A stretch of DNA of 40,958 nt from an uncultured Akkermansia sp. (GCA_900548895.1 URLZ01000019.1:1-40958); one strand, 5' to 3'. Shown: positions 26,806 through 35,961, counted from the stretch's first letter. The notes: generated from the sequence alone by a model not told the origin. Translations and numbers: made by a program.

Positions 26806-26966
26806 CGTGAGGTGGAGCAGGGCGGGAGGTGGAGGGAACTGCGAAGCGGCGTCGCGGGTACCGATGGCGGCGAGTCGGAGCCTGCCGGGCCGAGCGTGGC
26901 GGAGCTGGGGAGAAAAACGCGCAGCCGCCCGCTCCCGGGCGCACCCTCGCGTGAGGATCACCGTCA

Positions 26967-27017
26967 GCGCGCCGGAGAGTCTGCGGCAGCCAAGGCCGCC
27001 TCCACCCTCCGGCGCGC
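26967..27017 (-). terminator. Nested hairpin directly downstream of nadB
   Basis: GCGCGCCGGAG (26967-26977) is a perfect 11-bp partner of CTCCGGCGCGC (27007-27017). Inside, GCGGC (26983-26987) pairs with GCCGC (26995-26999). It begins 10 bp after the nadB stop. No T-run follows, so termination may be factor-assisted. Confidence 0.5.
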
Positions 27018-27026
27018 CGCGCGGCG

Positions 27027-28625
27027 TCACCAGTTGTGAATGACGCTCGGGCGAGCGACGGGCAGCTTGTCCGGCGCGTCGAGCGTGTAGTGAAGGCCGC
27101 GGGACTCCTGGCGGCGGATGGCGCAGTCAACGATGAGCGAGGCCGTCAGCGCGAGGTTGCGCAGATCGATGATCTCGGGCGTGACGCGGTAGCCCCAGTA
27201 ATACTCGTTGATTTCGCGGTTGATGTTGCGCAGGCGGGTCGCGGCGCGCTGCAGGCGGTGATTCGTGCGCACGATGCTCACGTAGTCCGTCATCGTGCGG
27301 CGCACCTCATCCCAGCAGTGGTAGAGGATCGCCAGATCGTCGCGCTCGGCCTTCTCGCCGTGCACCCACTCGGGGATGGGATACTCCTCCATCTTGTGCG
27401 CCAGCGGCAGAGTCGTCAGCATCGTGGCGATGGCGCGCTTCGTGATGACGACGCACTCGAGAAGCGAGTTGCTCGCCAGACGATTCGCCCCGTGCAGACC
27501 CGTGCAGCCGGATTCGCCCGCGCAGAAGAGCCCGCGCAGCGTCGTCTGGCCGTTCGTGTCCGTCTGCACGCCGCCGCACTGATAGTGCGCCGAGGGCACG
27601 ATGGGAATCATGTCCACCTCGGCATCGATGCCGTAGCTCTTGCAGGTCTCGTAGATGTAGGGGAAGCGCTCGGCCATGAAGCCCTTGGGCTTGTGCGTCA
27701 TGTCGAGGTACATGCAGGGATGGCCCGTGCGCAGAATCTCGCTGTTGATGGCGCGTGCCACGATGTCGCGCGGCGCGAGGCTCTTGCGCGGATCATACTT
27801 CTGCATGAACTCCTGGCCGTCCGGCCCGCGCAGCACGCCGCCCTCGCCGCGCACCGCCTCGGAGATGAGGAAGGTGAGGCCCTCGCGGTCGTTGCTCTTG
27901 GGGTTGTAGAAAGTCGTCGGGTGGAATTGAACAAACTCCATGTTTGAGATGTTCGCCCCGGCGCGCCAGGCCATGGCGACACCGTCACCCGTCGCCGTCG
28001 GCGGATTCGTCGTGTACATGTACACGCGGCCCGTGCCGCCCGTGGCGAGCATGACGCGGTCGCAGCGGAAGATATCGACCTCGCCCGTGGCCGGGTTGAG
28101 CACGTAAGCGCCCAGTACGCGATCCTCCGTCACGCAGCCGAGCTTGGCCGTCGTGATGAGGTCGATGGCGGTGCGGTGGTCGAGAATCTCGATGTTGGGG
28201 TGCTTCTGGGCGCAGGCCAGCAGCTTCGAGCTGATCTCGAGCCCCGTCGTGTCCTTCGCGTGCAGGATGCGGCGCTTGCCGTGCCCGCCCTCGCGGCCGA
28301 GCTCGAACTCGCCGTCTTTCTCCAAATCGAAATCAACGCCCCAAGCCAGCAGCTCTCGGATCGCCTCCGGAGCCTCCGTGACAATCGTGCGCACGGCATT
28401 TTCATCGCAGAGTCCGGCGCCGGCATCCAAGGTGTCGGCGATGTGCTCCTCAAAGCTGTCGTTGGAGCTCATGACGGCGGCGATGCCTCCCTGAGCCTTG
28501 GCGGAACTCGAAACGAGGGGGTCGCTCTTGCAGAGAACGATCACCTTGCCGTGCTCAGCGGCGCGCAGGGCGAAGCTGAGGCCCGCGACACCGCTGCCGA
28601 TGACGAGAAAGTCAGATGTAATCAT
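27027..28625 (-). CDS. nadB: L-aspartate oxidase
   Basis: 532 residues, normal length. A flavoprotein that oxidises L-aspartate to iminoaspartate, the first step of de novo NAD synthesis. The N-terminal FAD dinucleotide fold is DFLVIGSGVAGLSFALRAAE. The succinate-dehydrogenase-like core shows SSAKAQGGIAAV, GREGGHGKRRILHAKDTTG, TNPPTATGDGVAMAWRAGA, EFVQFHPTTF, VPSAHYQCGGVQTD and CAGESGCTGLHGANRLASNSLLE. The last two boxes and the missing flavinylation His distinguish it from SdhA. nadA and nadC are not in the window. It is transcribed from its own good promoter. Confidence 0.95.
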   Translation of the reverse strand: MITSDFLVIGSGVAGLSFALRAAEHGKVIVLCKSDPLVSSSAKAQGGIAAVMSSNDSFEEHIADTLDAGAGLCDENAVRTIVTEAPEAIRELLAWGVDFDLEKDGEFELGREGGHGKRRILHAKDTTGLEISSKLLACAQKHPNIEILDHRTAIDLITTAKLGCVTEDRVLGAYVLNPATGEVDIFRCDRVMLATGGTGRVYMYTTNPPTATGDGVAMAWRAGANISNMEFVQFHPTTFYNPKSNDREGLTFLISEAVRGEGGVLRGPDGQEFMQKYDPRKSLAPRDIVARAINSEILRTGHPCMYLDMTHKPKGFMAERFPYIYETCKSYGIDAEVDMIPIVPSAHYQCGGVQTDTNGQTTLRGLFCAGESGCTGLHGANRLASNSLLECVVITKRAIATMLTTLPLAHKMEEYPIPEWVHGEKAERDDLAILYHCWDEVRRTMTDYVSIVRTNHRLQRAATRLRNINREINEYYWGYRVTPEIIDLRNLALTASLIVDCAIRRQESRGLHYTLDAPDKLPVARPSVIHNW

Positions 28626-28646
28626 CTTGCGGAATCTTGTGAAGAA

Positions 28647-28675
28647 ATTGTATCACAGTTCCATCTGTTCGTCAC
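28647..28675 (-). promoter_or_regulatory. nadB promoter with extended -10
   Basis: Minus strand GTGACG (28670-28675), 17-bp spacer ending TGA, then TACAAT (28647-28652), giving an extended -10 of TGATACAAT. The start would be near 28640, about 15 nt before the nadB ATG. Confidence 0.6.
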
Positions 28676-28695
28676 GCAGAATGTAGCTGCCTGTT

Positions 28696-29547
28696 TCAGA
28701 AATCAATCGTGTTCGGATGCAGACCCGAGGCGCCGCAACTGCCGAGAGCGTCAAGCTCTTGCATGTCCTCGGGCGTCAGCTCGACGTCCGGCAGCTCGAG
28801 GTTGTCGCGCATGCGCTGCGGGGTGGACGACTTCGGCAGCGGCAGAATGCCCTGTTGCAGAATCCAGCACAGGCAGAGCTGGGCGGGCGAGCAGTGGTGG
28901 CGCGCCGCGACGCGGCCGAGAATCTCGTTGCCGAGCACGCGCCCGCAGCCCAGGGGAGACCACGCCTCGACGAGGATGCCGTGGGCGCGGCAGTAGTCGA
29001 CGCATTCGGGCTGCTTGCAGCCGGGGTGGAACTCAATCTGGTTGACGGCCGGCACCACATCGGCCGTGCTCAGCAGCGCATCGAGGTGGTGGGGCATGAA
29101 ATTGCTCACGCCGATGGCGCGAATCTTGCCGGCCTTCATCAGCTCCTCCATCGCGCGCCAGGTTTCGGCGTTGATGTGCTGCCAGTCGCCGAAGCGGTGC
29201 GGCGAGGCCGGCCAGTGGATGAGGTAGAGATCGAGGTAGTCGAGCCCGAGATCGCTCAGGCTGCGCTCAAAGGCCTTCAGCGTGCTGTCATAGCCGCGAT
29301 CGGTGTTCCACACCTTGCTCGTCACGAAGAGATCTCGGCGGTCGAGCCCGCTGCGGGCGATGGCTTCGCCGACGCTCTTTTCATTGCCGTAGCAGGTGGC
29401 CGTGTCGATATGGCGGTAGCCGATGCGCAGAGCCTCGGCGACGGTCTGCACGGCGGCGGGGCCGTTCTCCACTTGCCAAGTGCCGTAGCCGATGGAGGGG
29501 ATGGTAATGCCGTTGTTGAGTGTGAAACTTGTGATCATATCGTGCAT
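28696..29547 (-). CDS. Aldo/keto reductase (2,5-diketogluconate-reductase type)
   Basis: 283 residues, the typical length of short prokaryotic AKRs. The tetrad is Asp48 and Tyr53 (HIDTATCYGNE), Lys78 (VTSKVW) and His111 (YLIHWP). The signature AIGVSNFMPHHLDALL, the binding strand VNQIEFHPGCKQ and the cofactor segment LPKSSTPQRMRDNLEL are all present. It reduces aldehydes or ketones with NADPH; the natural substrate is not evident. A second start (Met4) is possible. It lies 70 bp upstream of nadB, with the nadB promoter in between, so the two are probably separate units. Confidence 0.9.
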   Translation of the reverse strand: MHDMITSFTLNNGITIPSIGYGTWQVENGPAAVQTVAEALRIGYRHIDTATCYGNEKSVGEAIARSGLDRRDLFVTSKVWNTDRGYDSTLKAFERSLSDLGLDYLDLYLIHWPASPHRFGDWQHINAETWRAMEELMKAGKIRAIGVSNFMPHHLDALLSTADVVPAVNQIEFHPGCKQPECVDYCRAHGILVEAWSPLGCGRVLGNEILGRVAARHHCSPAQLCLCWILQQGILPLPKSSTPQRMRDNLELPDVELTPEDMQELDALGSCGASGLHPNTIDF

Positions 29548-29849
29548 GGGGGTTGAAAGCGCAGCGCCGCACTTGCGGAGCTCGCCGAAGCTTCCTTAGC
29601 ACAAGGCCGGGGCTCCCGCAAGCCTTTTTTGCCGCCCTCCGCGCGTACGGAATCCCCGGGCCTGCCACGAAGCCCGTCCTCCTCCTCTCCGTCCCGCAGC
29701 GCTCAGTCGAGATGCATCGCGGGGCGAAGGTCTGGGGCAGGCGCCGTCACCGGAAAACGAAAACCCGCTTGCCCGAAGGCAAGCGGGGAAGAGGGTTGCG
29801 GAGGGGCCTGTCCGGTCGTCGGCCTCAGCCGCTTCACTTGTGCACCGCC
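29548..29849. other. 302-bp gene-free region between yidC and the aldo/keto reductase
   Basis: Contains the yidC terminator (29753-29787). Apart from that I see only the upstream region of the aldo/keto reductase, without a convincing promoter. Confidence 0.5.
29753..29787 (-). terminator. Intrinsic terminator of the yidC operon
   Basis: Perfect 10-bp stem CCCGCTTGCC (29764-29773)/GGCAAGCGGG (29778-29787). The minus-strand loop is TTCG and the stem is followed by TTTTCGTTTTC, so this is a classical rho-independent terminator 63 bp past the yidC stop. Confidence 0.85.
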
Positions 29850-31748
29850 TCACTTGCGCGTGACGTTGCGCATGGCCTCGCGCTGCTTCTGCTGCTCGGC
29901 CAGAGCCTGCTGCTGCGCCTCCATCATGCGCTCGAGGAAACTCTTTTTGCCGCGCTTCTTTTTCGCGGGAGCCACCTTCGTGAGCGCGGGCGTCGGCAGG
30001 CGACGGATGTACCAAGTCTGCGCGATGGAGATGATGTTCTGCGTCGTCCAGTAGAGAGCCAGAGCGCTCGGGAAGGTGTAGCAGAAGAGGAAGAAGAGCA
30101 GGGGCATGAACTTCATGATCTTCTGCTGCATCGGGTCGCCCGCGGCGGGGGACATGTGCATCTGCAGGATCATCGTAGCTGCCATGATGATGGGCAGAAT
30201 GTTGATCGGCAGATCATAGAAGCCCAGCGGCAGGTAGCAGACCGTGTCCATCTGCGAGAGGTCCGTCACCCAGCCGAGGAAGGGAGCGCCGCGGAACTCG
30301 GCAGCCGTCTGAAGCACGTAGTAGAAGGAGAGGAAGATGGGCAGTTGCAGCAGCATCGGCAGACAGCCGCCGAAGGGCGAGATGCCGTACTCCTTGTAGA
30401 GCTTCATCATCTCCATGCTCACGCGCTGCTGATCATCGGGGTAGAGCTCCTTGAGCTCCTTCATCTTGGGCTGCAGCAGGCTCATGCGCTTCATGCTCAT
30501 ATAGCTCTTGCGATAGAGCGGCCAGATGATGAGGCGCACCACGAAGGTCATGGCCACGATGGCCCAGCCCCAGTTGCCGAACCAGCCGTGGAAGGTGTTG
30601 ATGAGCCAGTTCATGGGGTTGCTGAGGATGTAGAACCAGCCGTAGTCCATGATGCGGTCAATCTTGTGGATCTCACCGCCCATGTCCTTGAGCATCATGT
30701 TGAGGCGCGGACCCGTGAAGATATCATAGCTGAAGGTGCGCACGTGGTTGACCTTGCCGTCCGAGGCGGGCAGGGTGAAGTCCGGCATGCCGATGCCGAG
30801 CATCAGGCCCTCTTCGCGCTCGCCCGTGACGGGCATGCTCACCTGCGTCGGCGCCATGTAAATCGTGCTCGTGCCGTCCGCCTTCGAGGGGGCGATGAGG
30901 CTGGCGTAGTACTGGCTCATCACACCGGCCCATTCGAGCTTGTCGTAGTCGGAGCGGCAGCGGCGCAGCTCATCCTTGGAGAACCAGTGGGAGAAGGTGC
31001 TGCCGCTCTCCTTGACGAAGTCGCCGTTCTCCAGATAGATGAAGTAGGTGTAGTGACTCATCTCACTGGTGGAGATGCGGTTGGTGGTACCGGCAAAGAG
31101 CCCCCAGTTGCCGTAGGGCAGGGTACGCATTGAGGTGTTCTGCACGGCGATGGCGAGGCGCAGCATGTAGGCGTTGCCCTCGATGGTCTCGCCGTCGCTC
31201 TCAAGCGGAACAAGGCTGTAGGTCTTCGTGACGATGAGATCGCCGAGGCGCGCGCTGAGCGTGACCTTCTGAGCGTCCGTCAGCTCGGGCACGACGCTGT
31301 AGACGGCGTTGTCGAAGATGGGGTCGTGGGCGTTGCTCAGATTGAACATCAGCGTGCCGATGCCCTGAGCCGAGCTGCCGTTGATCAGCACATCCTGCTG
31401 CAGGTTCTCTTTGGTGCTGTTAATGGCCTTGCCGACCATCTGCGTGGACTGGAGGCTGCCGCCGATGTCCTGAAAGCGGAAGCGGGCCACCTCTTTGCCC
31501 TCGCTGTTGTGCGAAACGAGCTCGGCAATAACCTGCGGCCGCGCCACTTGGGGAATCGGTGTCGGCTGCGGCGTAGCGCTGTTGCCGTTTGCCGCCGCTG
31601 CGGCGGGTGAAGCGGCTGCGGTCGGGGCCTGAGCCGTGGCCGCCGGAGCTGCCGGCGGCGTGTCCTGCTTCTTCGATTCGGTGTACCACCAGTTGGCCAC
31701 CAGACCGAGGATGCAGGCCGAGATGACAATCCATGCTTTTTTGTCCAT
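29850..31748 (-). CDS. yidC: Membrane protein insertase YidC
   Basis: 632 residues, a Gram-negative-type YidC/Oxa1 insertase. It starts with the first membrane helix (AWIVISACILGLVANWWY), followed by a Pro/Ala-rich linker and the large periplasmic beta-domain (~100-370). The conserved core is at ~395-600: NWGWAIVAMTFVVRLIIWPLYRKSYMSMKRM with the positively charged groove residue, KELKELYPDDQQRVSMEMMKLYKEYGISPFGGCLPMLLQLPIFLSFYYVL, and FMPLLFFLFCYTFPSALALYWTTQNI. The tail is very basic (KKKRGKKSFLE), as expected for ribosome contact. It is the last gene of the rpmH-rnpA-yidD-yidC block. Confidence 0.97.
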   Translation of the reverse strand: MDKKAWIVISACILGLVANWWYTESKKQDTPPAAPAATAQAPTAAASPAAAAANGNSATPQPTPIPQVARPQVIAELVSHNSEGKEVARFRFQDIGGSLQSTQMVGKAINSTKENLQQDVLINGSSAQGIGTLMFNLSNAHDPIFDNAVYSVVPELTDAQKVTLSARLGDLIVTKTYSLVPLESDGETIEGNAYMLRLAIAVQNTSMRTLPYGNWGLFAGTTNRISTSEMSHYTYFIYLENGDFVKESGSTFSHWFSKDELRRCRSDYDKLEWAGVMSQYYASLIAPSKADGTSTIYMAPTQVSMPVTGEREEGLMLGIGMPDFTLPASDGKVNHVRTFSYDIFTGPRLNMMLKDMGGEIHKIDRIMDYGWFYILSNPMNWLINTFHGWFGNWGWAIVAMTFVVRLIIWPLYRKSYMSMKRMSLLQPKMKELKELYPDDQQRVSMEMMKLYKEYGISPFGGCLPMLLQLPIFLSFYYVLQTAAEFRGAPFLGWVTDLSQMDTVCYLPLGFYDLPINILPIIMAATMILQMHMSPAAGDPMQQKIMKFMPLLFFLFCYTFPSALALYWTTQNIISIAQTWYIRRLPTPALTKVAPAKKKRGKKSFLERMMEAQQQALAEQQKQREAMRNVTRK

Positions 31749-31946
31749 GATCGAAGTCTAGGGGGGGGTGAAAATCGGGTCGGGAAAGATGAGAGGCGCG
31801 TGAAGGCTTGAGGGAAGGCTGCGGAGCGCGGGGGCGGAAGATCGGGCGGTGTGTCGAAGGGCCGGGAAGGGAGGCGAGCCTCAAGCCGTGTCAGCGTTGG
31901 CGGTTGCGGCGCGGGCTGTCGGCGCGAGGTGAGGGCCGCGGCGCTC

Positions 31947-32192
31947 TCATCGGGGCTTTCGCGGCGGCACAGGATCATAGCCGCAGCCGCCCCAAGGATT
32001 GCAGCGCAGGATGCGCCAGATACCCATCAGCGAGCCCTTGAGCGCGCCGTGAATCTCCACGGCCTGAATGAAGTAGGTCGAACAGCTGGGGGTGAACCGA
32101 CAGCCGGAGCCCGGCCCGGCCAGCGCGTGAAGCGGCCCGCTCAAAAAGCGCTTGTAAAAGAGCACCGGCAGAATGACGAGTTTTTTCAGCAT
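31947..32192 (-). CDS. yidD: Membrane protein insertion efficiency factor YidD
   Basis: 81 residues, full length for the family. It has an amphipathic N-terminus ([20 protein letters not shown]), the Cys-rich family core [24 protein letters not shown], and [17 protein letters not shown]. It acts at the inner membrane, supporting YidC-dependent insertion. Its start overlaps the end of rnpA by 7 bp, implying coupled translation. A 198-bp gap with no visible feature separates it from yidC. Confidence 0.95.
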   Translation of the reverse strand: MLKKLVILPVLFYKRFLSGPLHALAGPGSGCRFTPSCSTYFIQAVEIHGALKGSLMGIWRILRCNPWGGCGYDPVPPRKPR

Positions 32193-32548
32193 GCCGTGCG
32201 CCTCCGCAGTTGTCGTGTCAGCAGCTTGAGGAAGTCGGCCTCCAGCTGGCGGTAGTCGGAAAAAGCCGCGCGATTGCGCAGCACCAGCACCACGTAAAAT
32301 CCACGGGCAATCGGGTCACCGTGCTCGCGCACCATTTCGCGCACGCGGCGGCGCAGCAAATTGCGCAGCACCGCGTGGCCGATGCGCTTCGTCGTGATGA
32401 TGCCGACGCGCGAGTGCTCGGACTCCTGGCCGGCGGGAAGAGGCGCCAGATTGAGAATGAGAAAACGCCCTGCCTCAGAGCAGCCCTCGGCGCGCACCAT
32501 GGCAAACTCAGAGGCTCGCTTCATGGTATGGCGCCGCTTCAGCTGCAT
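32186..32548 (-). CDS. rnpA: Ribonuclease P protein component
   Basis: 120 residues, a basic protein that binds the RNase P RNA and helps cut tRNA 5' leaders. Family features: the opening [20 protein letters not shown], the conserved strand [30 protein letters not shown] (the RNR-like box is here RNLLRRR), and [27 protein letters not shown]. It lies between rpmH and yidD in the universal order. Confidence 0.95.
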   Translation of the reverse strand: MQLKRRHTMKRASEFAMVRAEGCSEAGRFLILNLAPLPAGQESEHSRVGIITTKRIGHAVLRNLLRRRVREMVREHGDPIARGFYVVLVLRNRAAFSDYRQLEADFLKLLTRQLRRRTAC

Positions 32549-32622
32549 CGGATACAGGGCGTTTGGTTTTCAGACCATCGGGCAGGGGAGAGCCCCACCG
32601 CCCGGCGCGGTCTGACGCGGCC

Positions 32623-32805
32623 TCAACCGTGCTGAACGGTGTGGCGCTTGTAGTGGATTTCGGCACCCTTCGGCAGAAGGCGCTTGCGGCCCTTGGCGCG
32701 GCGACGGGCGAGGATGGCGCGGCCACCCTTGGAGGCCATGCGGGCACGGAAACCGAACTGGCGCTTGCGGCAGCGCTTGGAAGGCTGGTATGTTCTCTTG
32801 CTCAT
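32623..32805 (-). CDS. rpmH: Ribosomal protein bL34
   Basis: 60 residues. The bL34 body is clear: [22 protein letters not shown] and [17 protein letters not shown]. Standard bL34 is 44-47 residues. Here a C-terminal extension ([17 protein letters not shown]) adds about 15. It is the first gene of the rnpA-yidD-yidC block. dnaA, often found upstream, is not here; lpxC-fabZ is the neighbour. Confidence 0.96.
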   Translation of the reverse strand: MSKRTYQPSKRCRKRQFGFRARMASKGGRAILARRRAKGRKRLLPKGAEIHYKRHTVQHG

Positions 32806-32933
32806 GGTGTGTTATCGTTGTTGAAGTCTATAAGTTGTCTGAGGCCGCTGCGCGCGGTCGGGGCGACCCATGTTACCAGAAAATCGGCGGATGTCAAGCA
32901 CCGATCATGAAAAAATCATCTGCCGCGCCCTCA

Positions 32934-34250
32934 TCAGGCATCCTGAACCATGAATTTGAGCTCGGCCTCGCAGGTGACTTCCCCGTTGACGAGGCAGCGA
33001 CCGGTCGCCACACCGATGGCGCCGCGCATCTTCACGAGCTCCGTCTCGATGATGAGCACGTCGCCGGGCACCACCGGCTTGCGCCACTTGACCTTGTCGC
33101 AGCTCATGAAATAGCCGATCTTGCCCATGTTCTCCGGAATGCGCAGCATCAGGATGGAGGCAACCTGCGCCATGGCCTCGAGCTGAAGGACGCCCGGCAT
33201 GACGGGGTGACCGGGGAAGTGGCCCTGGAAGAAGAGCTCGTTCATCGTGAGATTTTTCTGGCCGATGCACTTCGTATCACCCTCGAAGCCGATGACGCGA
33301 TCGACCATGAGGAAGGGGTAGCGGTGCGGCAGAAGCTTGAGCACCTCGTTGGTATCGAGCACCGTGTCGCCCGCCGGCAGCGTCATGGGCTTGGGGCGCA
33401 TCGCCTGCAGGCTCTCGAAAGTCTTCTGAAGCTTGGCCGCCATCGTCGTGTTGATGCCGTGGCCCGGCATCACGGCGATCACGTGGCCGAGAATGCGGCG
33501 GCCGTTGAGAATGAGGTCGCCGATCATATCCATCGTCTTGTGGCGGGCGCATTCATTGTGGTAGCGCAGACCGCCGGCGCAGATGTACTGCTCGCCCTTG
33601 ATCACGATGGCGTTGTCGAGCGTGCCGCCCTTGATGAGCCCCTTGTCGAGCAGCGGCTGAATATCCTCGTAGAAGCAGAAGGTGCGGGCGCGGGAGAGCT
33701 CCTTCTCATAGGTCTCGGGCGTGATGACGGAGTGGAAGTACTGCGTCACGCGCCCCTCGGGACCGGAAACCGTCACGGAGACGCGGAACTGGCGATCCGG
33801 CATGATGACAATCATCGAGCCGCTCTTGTTCTCCACCATGACGGGCTCGCGAATCTCCCAGACCTGGCAGGGAGCATCCTGCTCCTCCAACCCCGCCTTC
33901 TTGATCAGCTCCACGTAGGGAGCCGCCGAACCGTCGCCGATGGGCGGCTCATTGGCGTCCATCTCAATGATGGCGTTGTCGACACCCATGCCCGTGAGGG
34001 CCGAGAGAATGTGCTCAACGGTGTGAACATTCACCGAGCCCTCGGCCAGCGTCGTGGCGCGCTCGACGGTCTGCACGTTGGCGGCGGAAGCGTCGATGAA
34101 GGGCTTGTCCGGCAAGTCGATGCGTCGGAATTTCAGCCCCGTGTTCACATCGGCGGGTTTGATCGTCAGCTTGACGGGTTGACCTGTGTGAAGAGACGTG
34201 CCCTGGATGGAGACACTCGTACGGAGAGTTTTTTGCATCTGAATAGCCAT
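32934..34250 (-). CDS. lpxC-fabZ: Bifunctional LpxC-FabZ (lipid A deacetylase / hydroxyacyl-ACP dehydratase)
   Basis: 438 residues. The N-terminal ~290 residues are LpxC, the zinc deacetylase of the committed lipid A step. They carry HTVEHILSAL (catalytic Glu and His ligand), RHKTMDMIGDL (His and Asp ligands) and MPGHGINT (catalytic His). The C-terminal ~145 residues are FabZ: LLPHRYPFLMVDRV, FFQGHFPGHPVMPGVLQLEAMAQ (catalytic His and Glu) and VKWRKPVVPGD. The fusion couples the two pathways that compete for 3-hydroxyacyl-ACP. The first ATG is 34250; an ATG at 34238 (MQKTLRTS) fits the LpxC N-terminus equally well. The promoter is so close that the mRNA has almost no leader. Confidence 0.96.
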   Translation of the reverse strand: MAIQMQKTLRTSVSIQGTSLHTGQPVKLTIKPADVNTGLKFRRIDLPDKPFIDASAANVQTVERATTLAEGSVNVHTVEHILSALTGMGVDNAIIEMDANEPPIGDGSAAPYVELIKKAGLEEQDAPCQVWEIREPVMVENKSGSMIVIMPDRQFRVSVTVSGPEGRVTQYFHSVITPETYEKELSRARTFCFYEDIQPLLDKGLIKGGTLDNAIVIKGEQYICAGGLRYHNECARHKTMDMIGDLILNGRRILGHVIAVMPGHGINTTMAAKLQKTFESLQAMRPKPMTLPAGDTVLDTNEVLKLLPHRYPFLMVDRVIGFEGDTKCIGQKNLTMNELFFQGHFPGHPVMPGVLQLEAMAQVASILMLRIPENMGKIGYFMSCDKVKWRKPVVPGDVLIIETELVKMRGAIGVATGRCLVNGEVTCEAELKFMVQDA

Positions 34251-34259
34251 CGCGCGCCC

Positions 34260-34288
34260 ATATTACACGCATGCAGTCGCTTTGTGAA
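34260..34288 (-). promoter_or_regulatory. lpxC-fabZ promoter, near-leaderless
   Basis: Minus strand TTCACA (34283-34288), 17-bp spacer, TAATAT (34260-34265). Only 9 bp separate the -10 from the ATG at 34250. The leader is about 2 nt for that start, or about 14 nt for the ATG at 34238. Confidence 0.5.
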
Positions 34289-34364
34289 GTCCAAAGTGTC
34301 TCCCGGACCCCGATTTTCGCGCGCCAGTCGTCTGTGAATTTCTCGCCTTTCGCCAAAAAACGCC

Positions 34365-34393
34365 TTGTCAAAAAACAGCTTCCGACCTATAAT
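34365..34393 (+). promoter_or_regulatory. Strong sigma70 promoter of the ion-transporter gene
   Basis: TTGTCA (34365-34370), exactly 17 bp, TATAAT (34388-34393): 11 of 12 consensus positions. The start would be near 34400, giving a leader of about 118 nt before the ATG at 34518. The leader is C-rich and I see no known riboswitch in it. Confidence 0.8.
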
Positions 34394-34517
34394 CCTGCGC
34401 GACTCGCGCACCCCCTCCCTCCCCTCGGCAGCCCGTCACCGGCACCGCCTCCGCGATGCCCGCGCCGCCCGTCTGCCCCGTCGGCTCGGGTAGTCGCGGC
34501 GCTCAAGGAGAACAATT

Positions 34518-35813
34518 ATGACATACGCAACGACGGCGACACTGCTGATCTTCCTCATTGCCTACGCCCTCATCATTTCCGAACGCGTGCACCGCACGGT
34601 CGTGGCCCTCTTCGGCGCCATGCTCATGGTGCTCTGCGGTGTGATCACGCAGGAGCAGGCAGTCGCTCACATCGACTTCAACACCCTCGCCCTGCTCATC
34701 GGCATGATGATTCAGGTGCTCATCCTCAAAGAGACCGGGCTCTTCCGCTTCCTCTCCATCTGGGCCGCCCAGCGCGTGCGCGGCAACCCCGTGGCCCTGC
34801 TCGCCGCGCTCTCCACCCTCGTGCTGCTCTGCTCGGCCCTGCTCGACAACGTCACCACCGTGCTGCTGACCGTGCCCATCACCTTCTCGCTGGCGCGTCA
34901 GCTCGGCATCTCCGCCAAGCCCTTCGTCATCGCGCAGATCTTTGCCTCCAACATCGGCGGCACCTGCACCATGATCGGTGACCCGCCCAACATCATGATC
35001 GCCAGCGCCGTGCCTGAGCTCGACTTCATGGCCTTCATCCGCAATCTCGCGCTGCCCTGCGTCATCTCCTTCATCTTCACCCTCGGCATCCTTCTGCTCA
35101 TCTTCCGCCGCGACCTGCGCTGCGACGAGCAGAACAAGCGCCATATCATGGCCATGAGCACCAAGGGACTCATCCGCTGCCCGCGCATGCTGCACAAGTG
35201 CCTCTTCACCCTCGGGCTGACCATCGTGCTCTTCTGCATGCACGGCCAGATCCCCGGCTGGACCCTCGAATCCGGCACCATTGCCGTCACCGGCGCCTCG
35301 CTGCTCATGCTGCTCACCATGCCCACCCGCACCCAGGTGCTTGAAAAAGTCTTCTCGCACGTCGAATGGACCACCATCTTTTTCTTCATCGGCCTCTTCG
35401 TCCTCGTCGGCGGCCTTGAAGTCAACGGCATCATCAACTGGATGGCTGCCCACGCCATGGAGATGACGCAGGGGGACCCCACGGCCACCACGGCCACCGT
35501 GCTCGGCATGAGCGCCATCATGTCCTCCTTTGTCGATAACATCCCCTTCGTCGCCACGATGATCCCGCTCATCAAAGACATGGGCGCCATGGGCTTCGCC
35601 GATCTCGAGCCCCTCTGGTGGGCCCTCTCCTTCGGCGCCTGCCTCGGCGGCAACGGCACCGTCATCGGCGCGAGCGCCAACGTCGTCGCGCTCGCCCTCG
35701 CCCGCAAGGAGGGCCTCGTCGTGAGCTTCTTCAACTACATGAAGCTGGCCTTCCCGCTCATGCTGCTCTCCATCCTCATCTCCTGGATCTACCTCTGGAT
35801 CCGCTTCCTTTAA
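34518..35813 (+). CDS. ArsB/NhaD-superfamily (SLC13/P-protein-like) ion transporter
   Basis: 431 residues, about 11-12 membrane helices in two inverted halves. Half one has DFNTLALLIGMMIQV, LLDNVTTVLLTVPITF and GGTCTMIGDPPNIMIASA. Half two has EWTTIFFFIGLFVLVGGLE, MSSFVDNIPFVATMIPLI and GGNGTVIGASANVVALALA. This is the two-fold LDN..T / GDPPN pattern of the ion transporter superfamily. The ion (Na+/H+, arsenite or an organic anion) cannot be fixed from sequence. AAGGAG (34505-34510), 7 bp before the ATG, is the best Shine-Dalgarno site in the window. Confidence 0.9.
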   Translation: MTYATTATLLIFLIAYALIISERVHRTVVALFGAMLMVLCGVITQEQAVAHIDFNTLALLIGMMIQVLILKETGLFRFLSIWAAQRVRGNPVALLAALSTLVLLCSALLDNVTTVLLTVPITFSLARQLGISAKPFVIAQIFASNIGGTCTMIGDPPNIMIASAVPELDFMAFIRNLALPCVISFIFTLGILLLIFRRDLRCDEQNKRHIMAMSTKGLIRCPRMLHKCLFTLGLTIVLFCMHGQIPGWTLESGTIAVTGASLLMLLTMPTRTQVLEKVFSHVEWTTIFFFIGLFVLVGGLEVNGIINWMAAHAMEMTQGDPTATTATVLGMSAIMSSFVDNIPFVATMIPLIKDMGAMGFADLEPLWWALSFGACLGGNGTVIGASANVVALALARKEGLVVSFFNYMKLAFPLMLLSILISWIYLWIRFL

Positions 35814-35851
35814 TCTCAGCCCCTCCGCGCCTCACACGCGGCAGAGAACGA

Positions 35852-35892
35852 GCGCAGAACCGAGCCTGTGAACTTGGTTTTGCGCTTTTTTT
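35852..35892 (+). terminator. Intrinsic terminator of the ion-transporter gene
   Basis: A 13-bp stem 35852-35864/35873-35885 (GCGCAGAACCGAG with CTTGGTTTTGCGC, two G-T pairs), 8-nt loop, then seven T (35886-35892). Confidence 0.88.
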
Positions 35893-35901
35893 GTTGATTG
35901 A

Positions 35902-35960
35902 CGGATAAAGTGAAAGAGAATCTCTTGCCCCTCCTGTGAAAATCGGGGAGGCATTATCCG
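35902..35960 (+). promoter_or_regulatory. Inverted-repeat region upstream of the tdh promoters
   Basis: CGGATAA (35902-35908) pairs with TTATCCG (35954-35960). Inside are AGAGA/TCTCT around 35915-35925 and GCCCCTCC/GGGGAGGC around 35928-35953 (one mismatch). It lies between the previous terminator and the TTGACA of tdh, so it is more likely an operator region than a leader RNA. Confidence 0.35.
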
Positions 35961-35961
35961 C

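Noticed and set aside
32806..32933. Replication origin next to rpmH
   Set aside because: The rpmH-rnpA-yidD-yidC block often flanks oriC, but dnaA and clusters of DnaA boxes are absent here.
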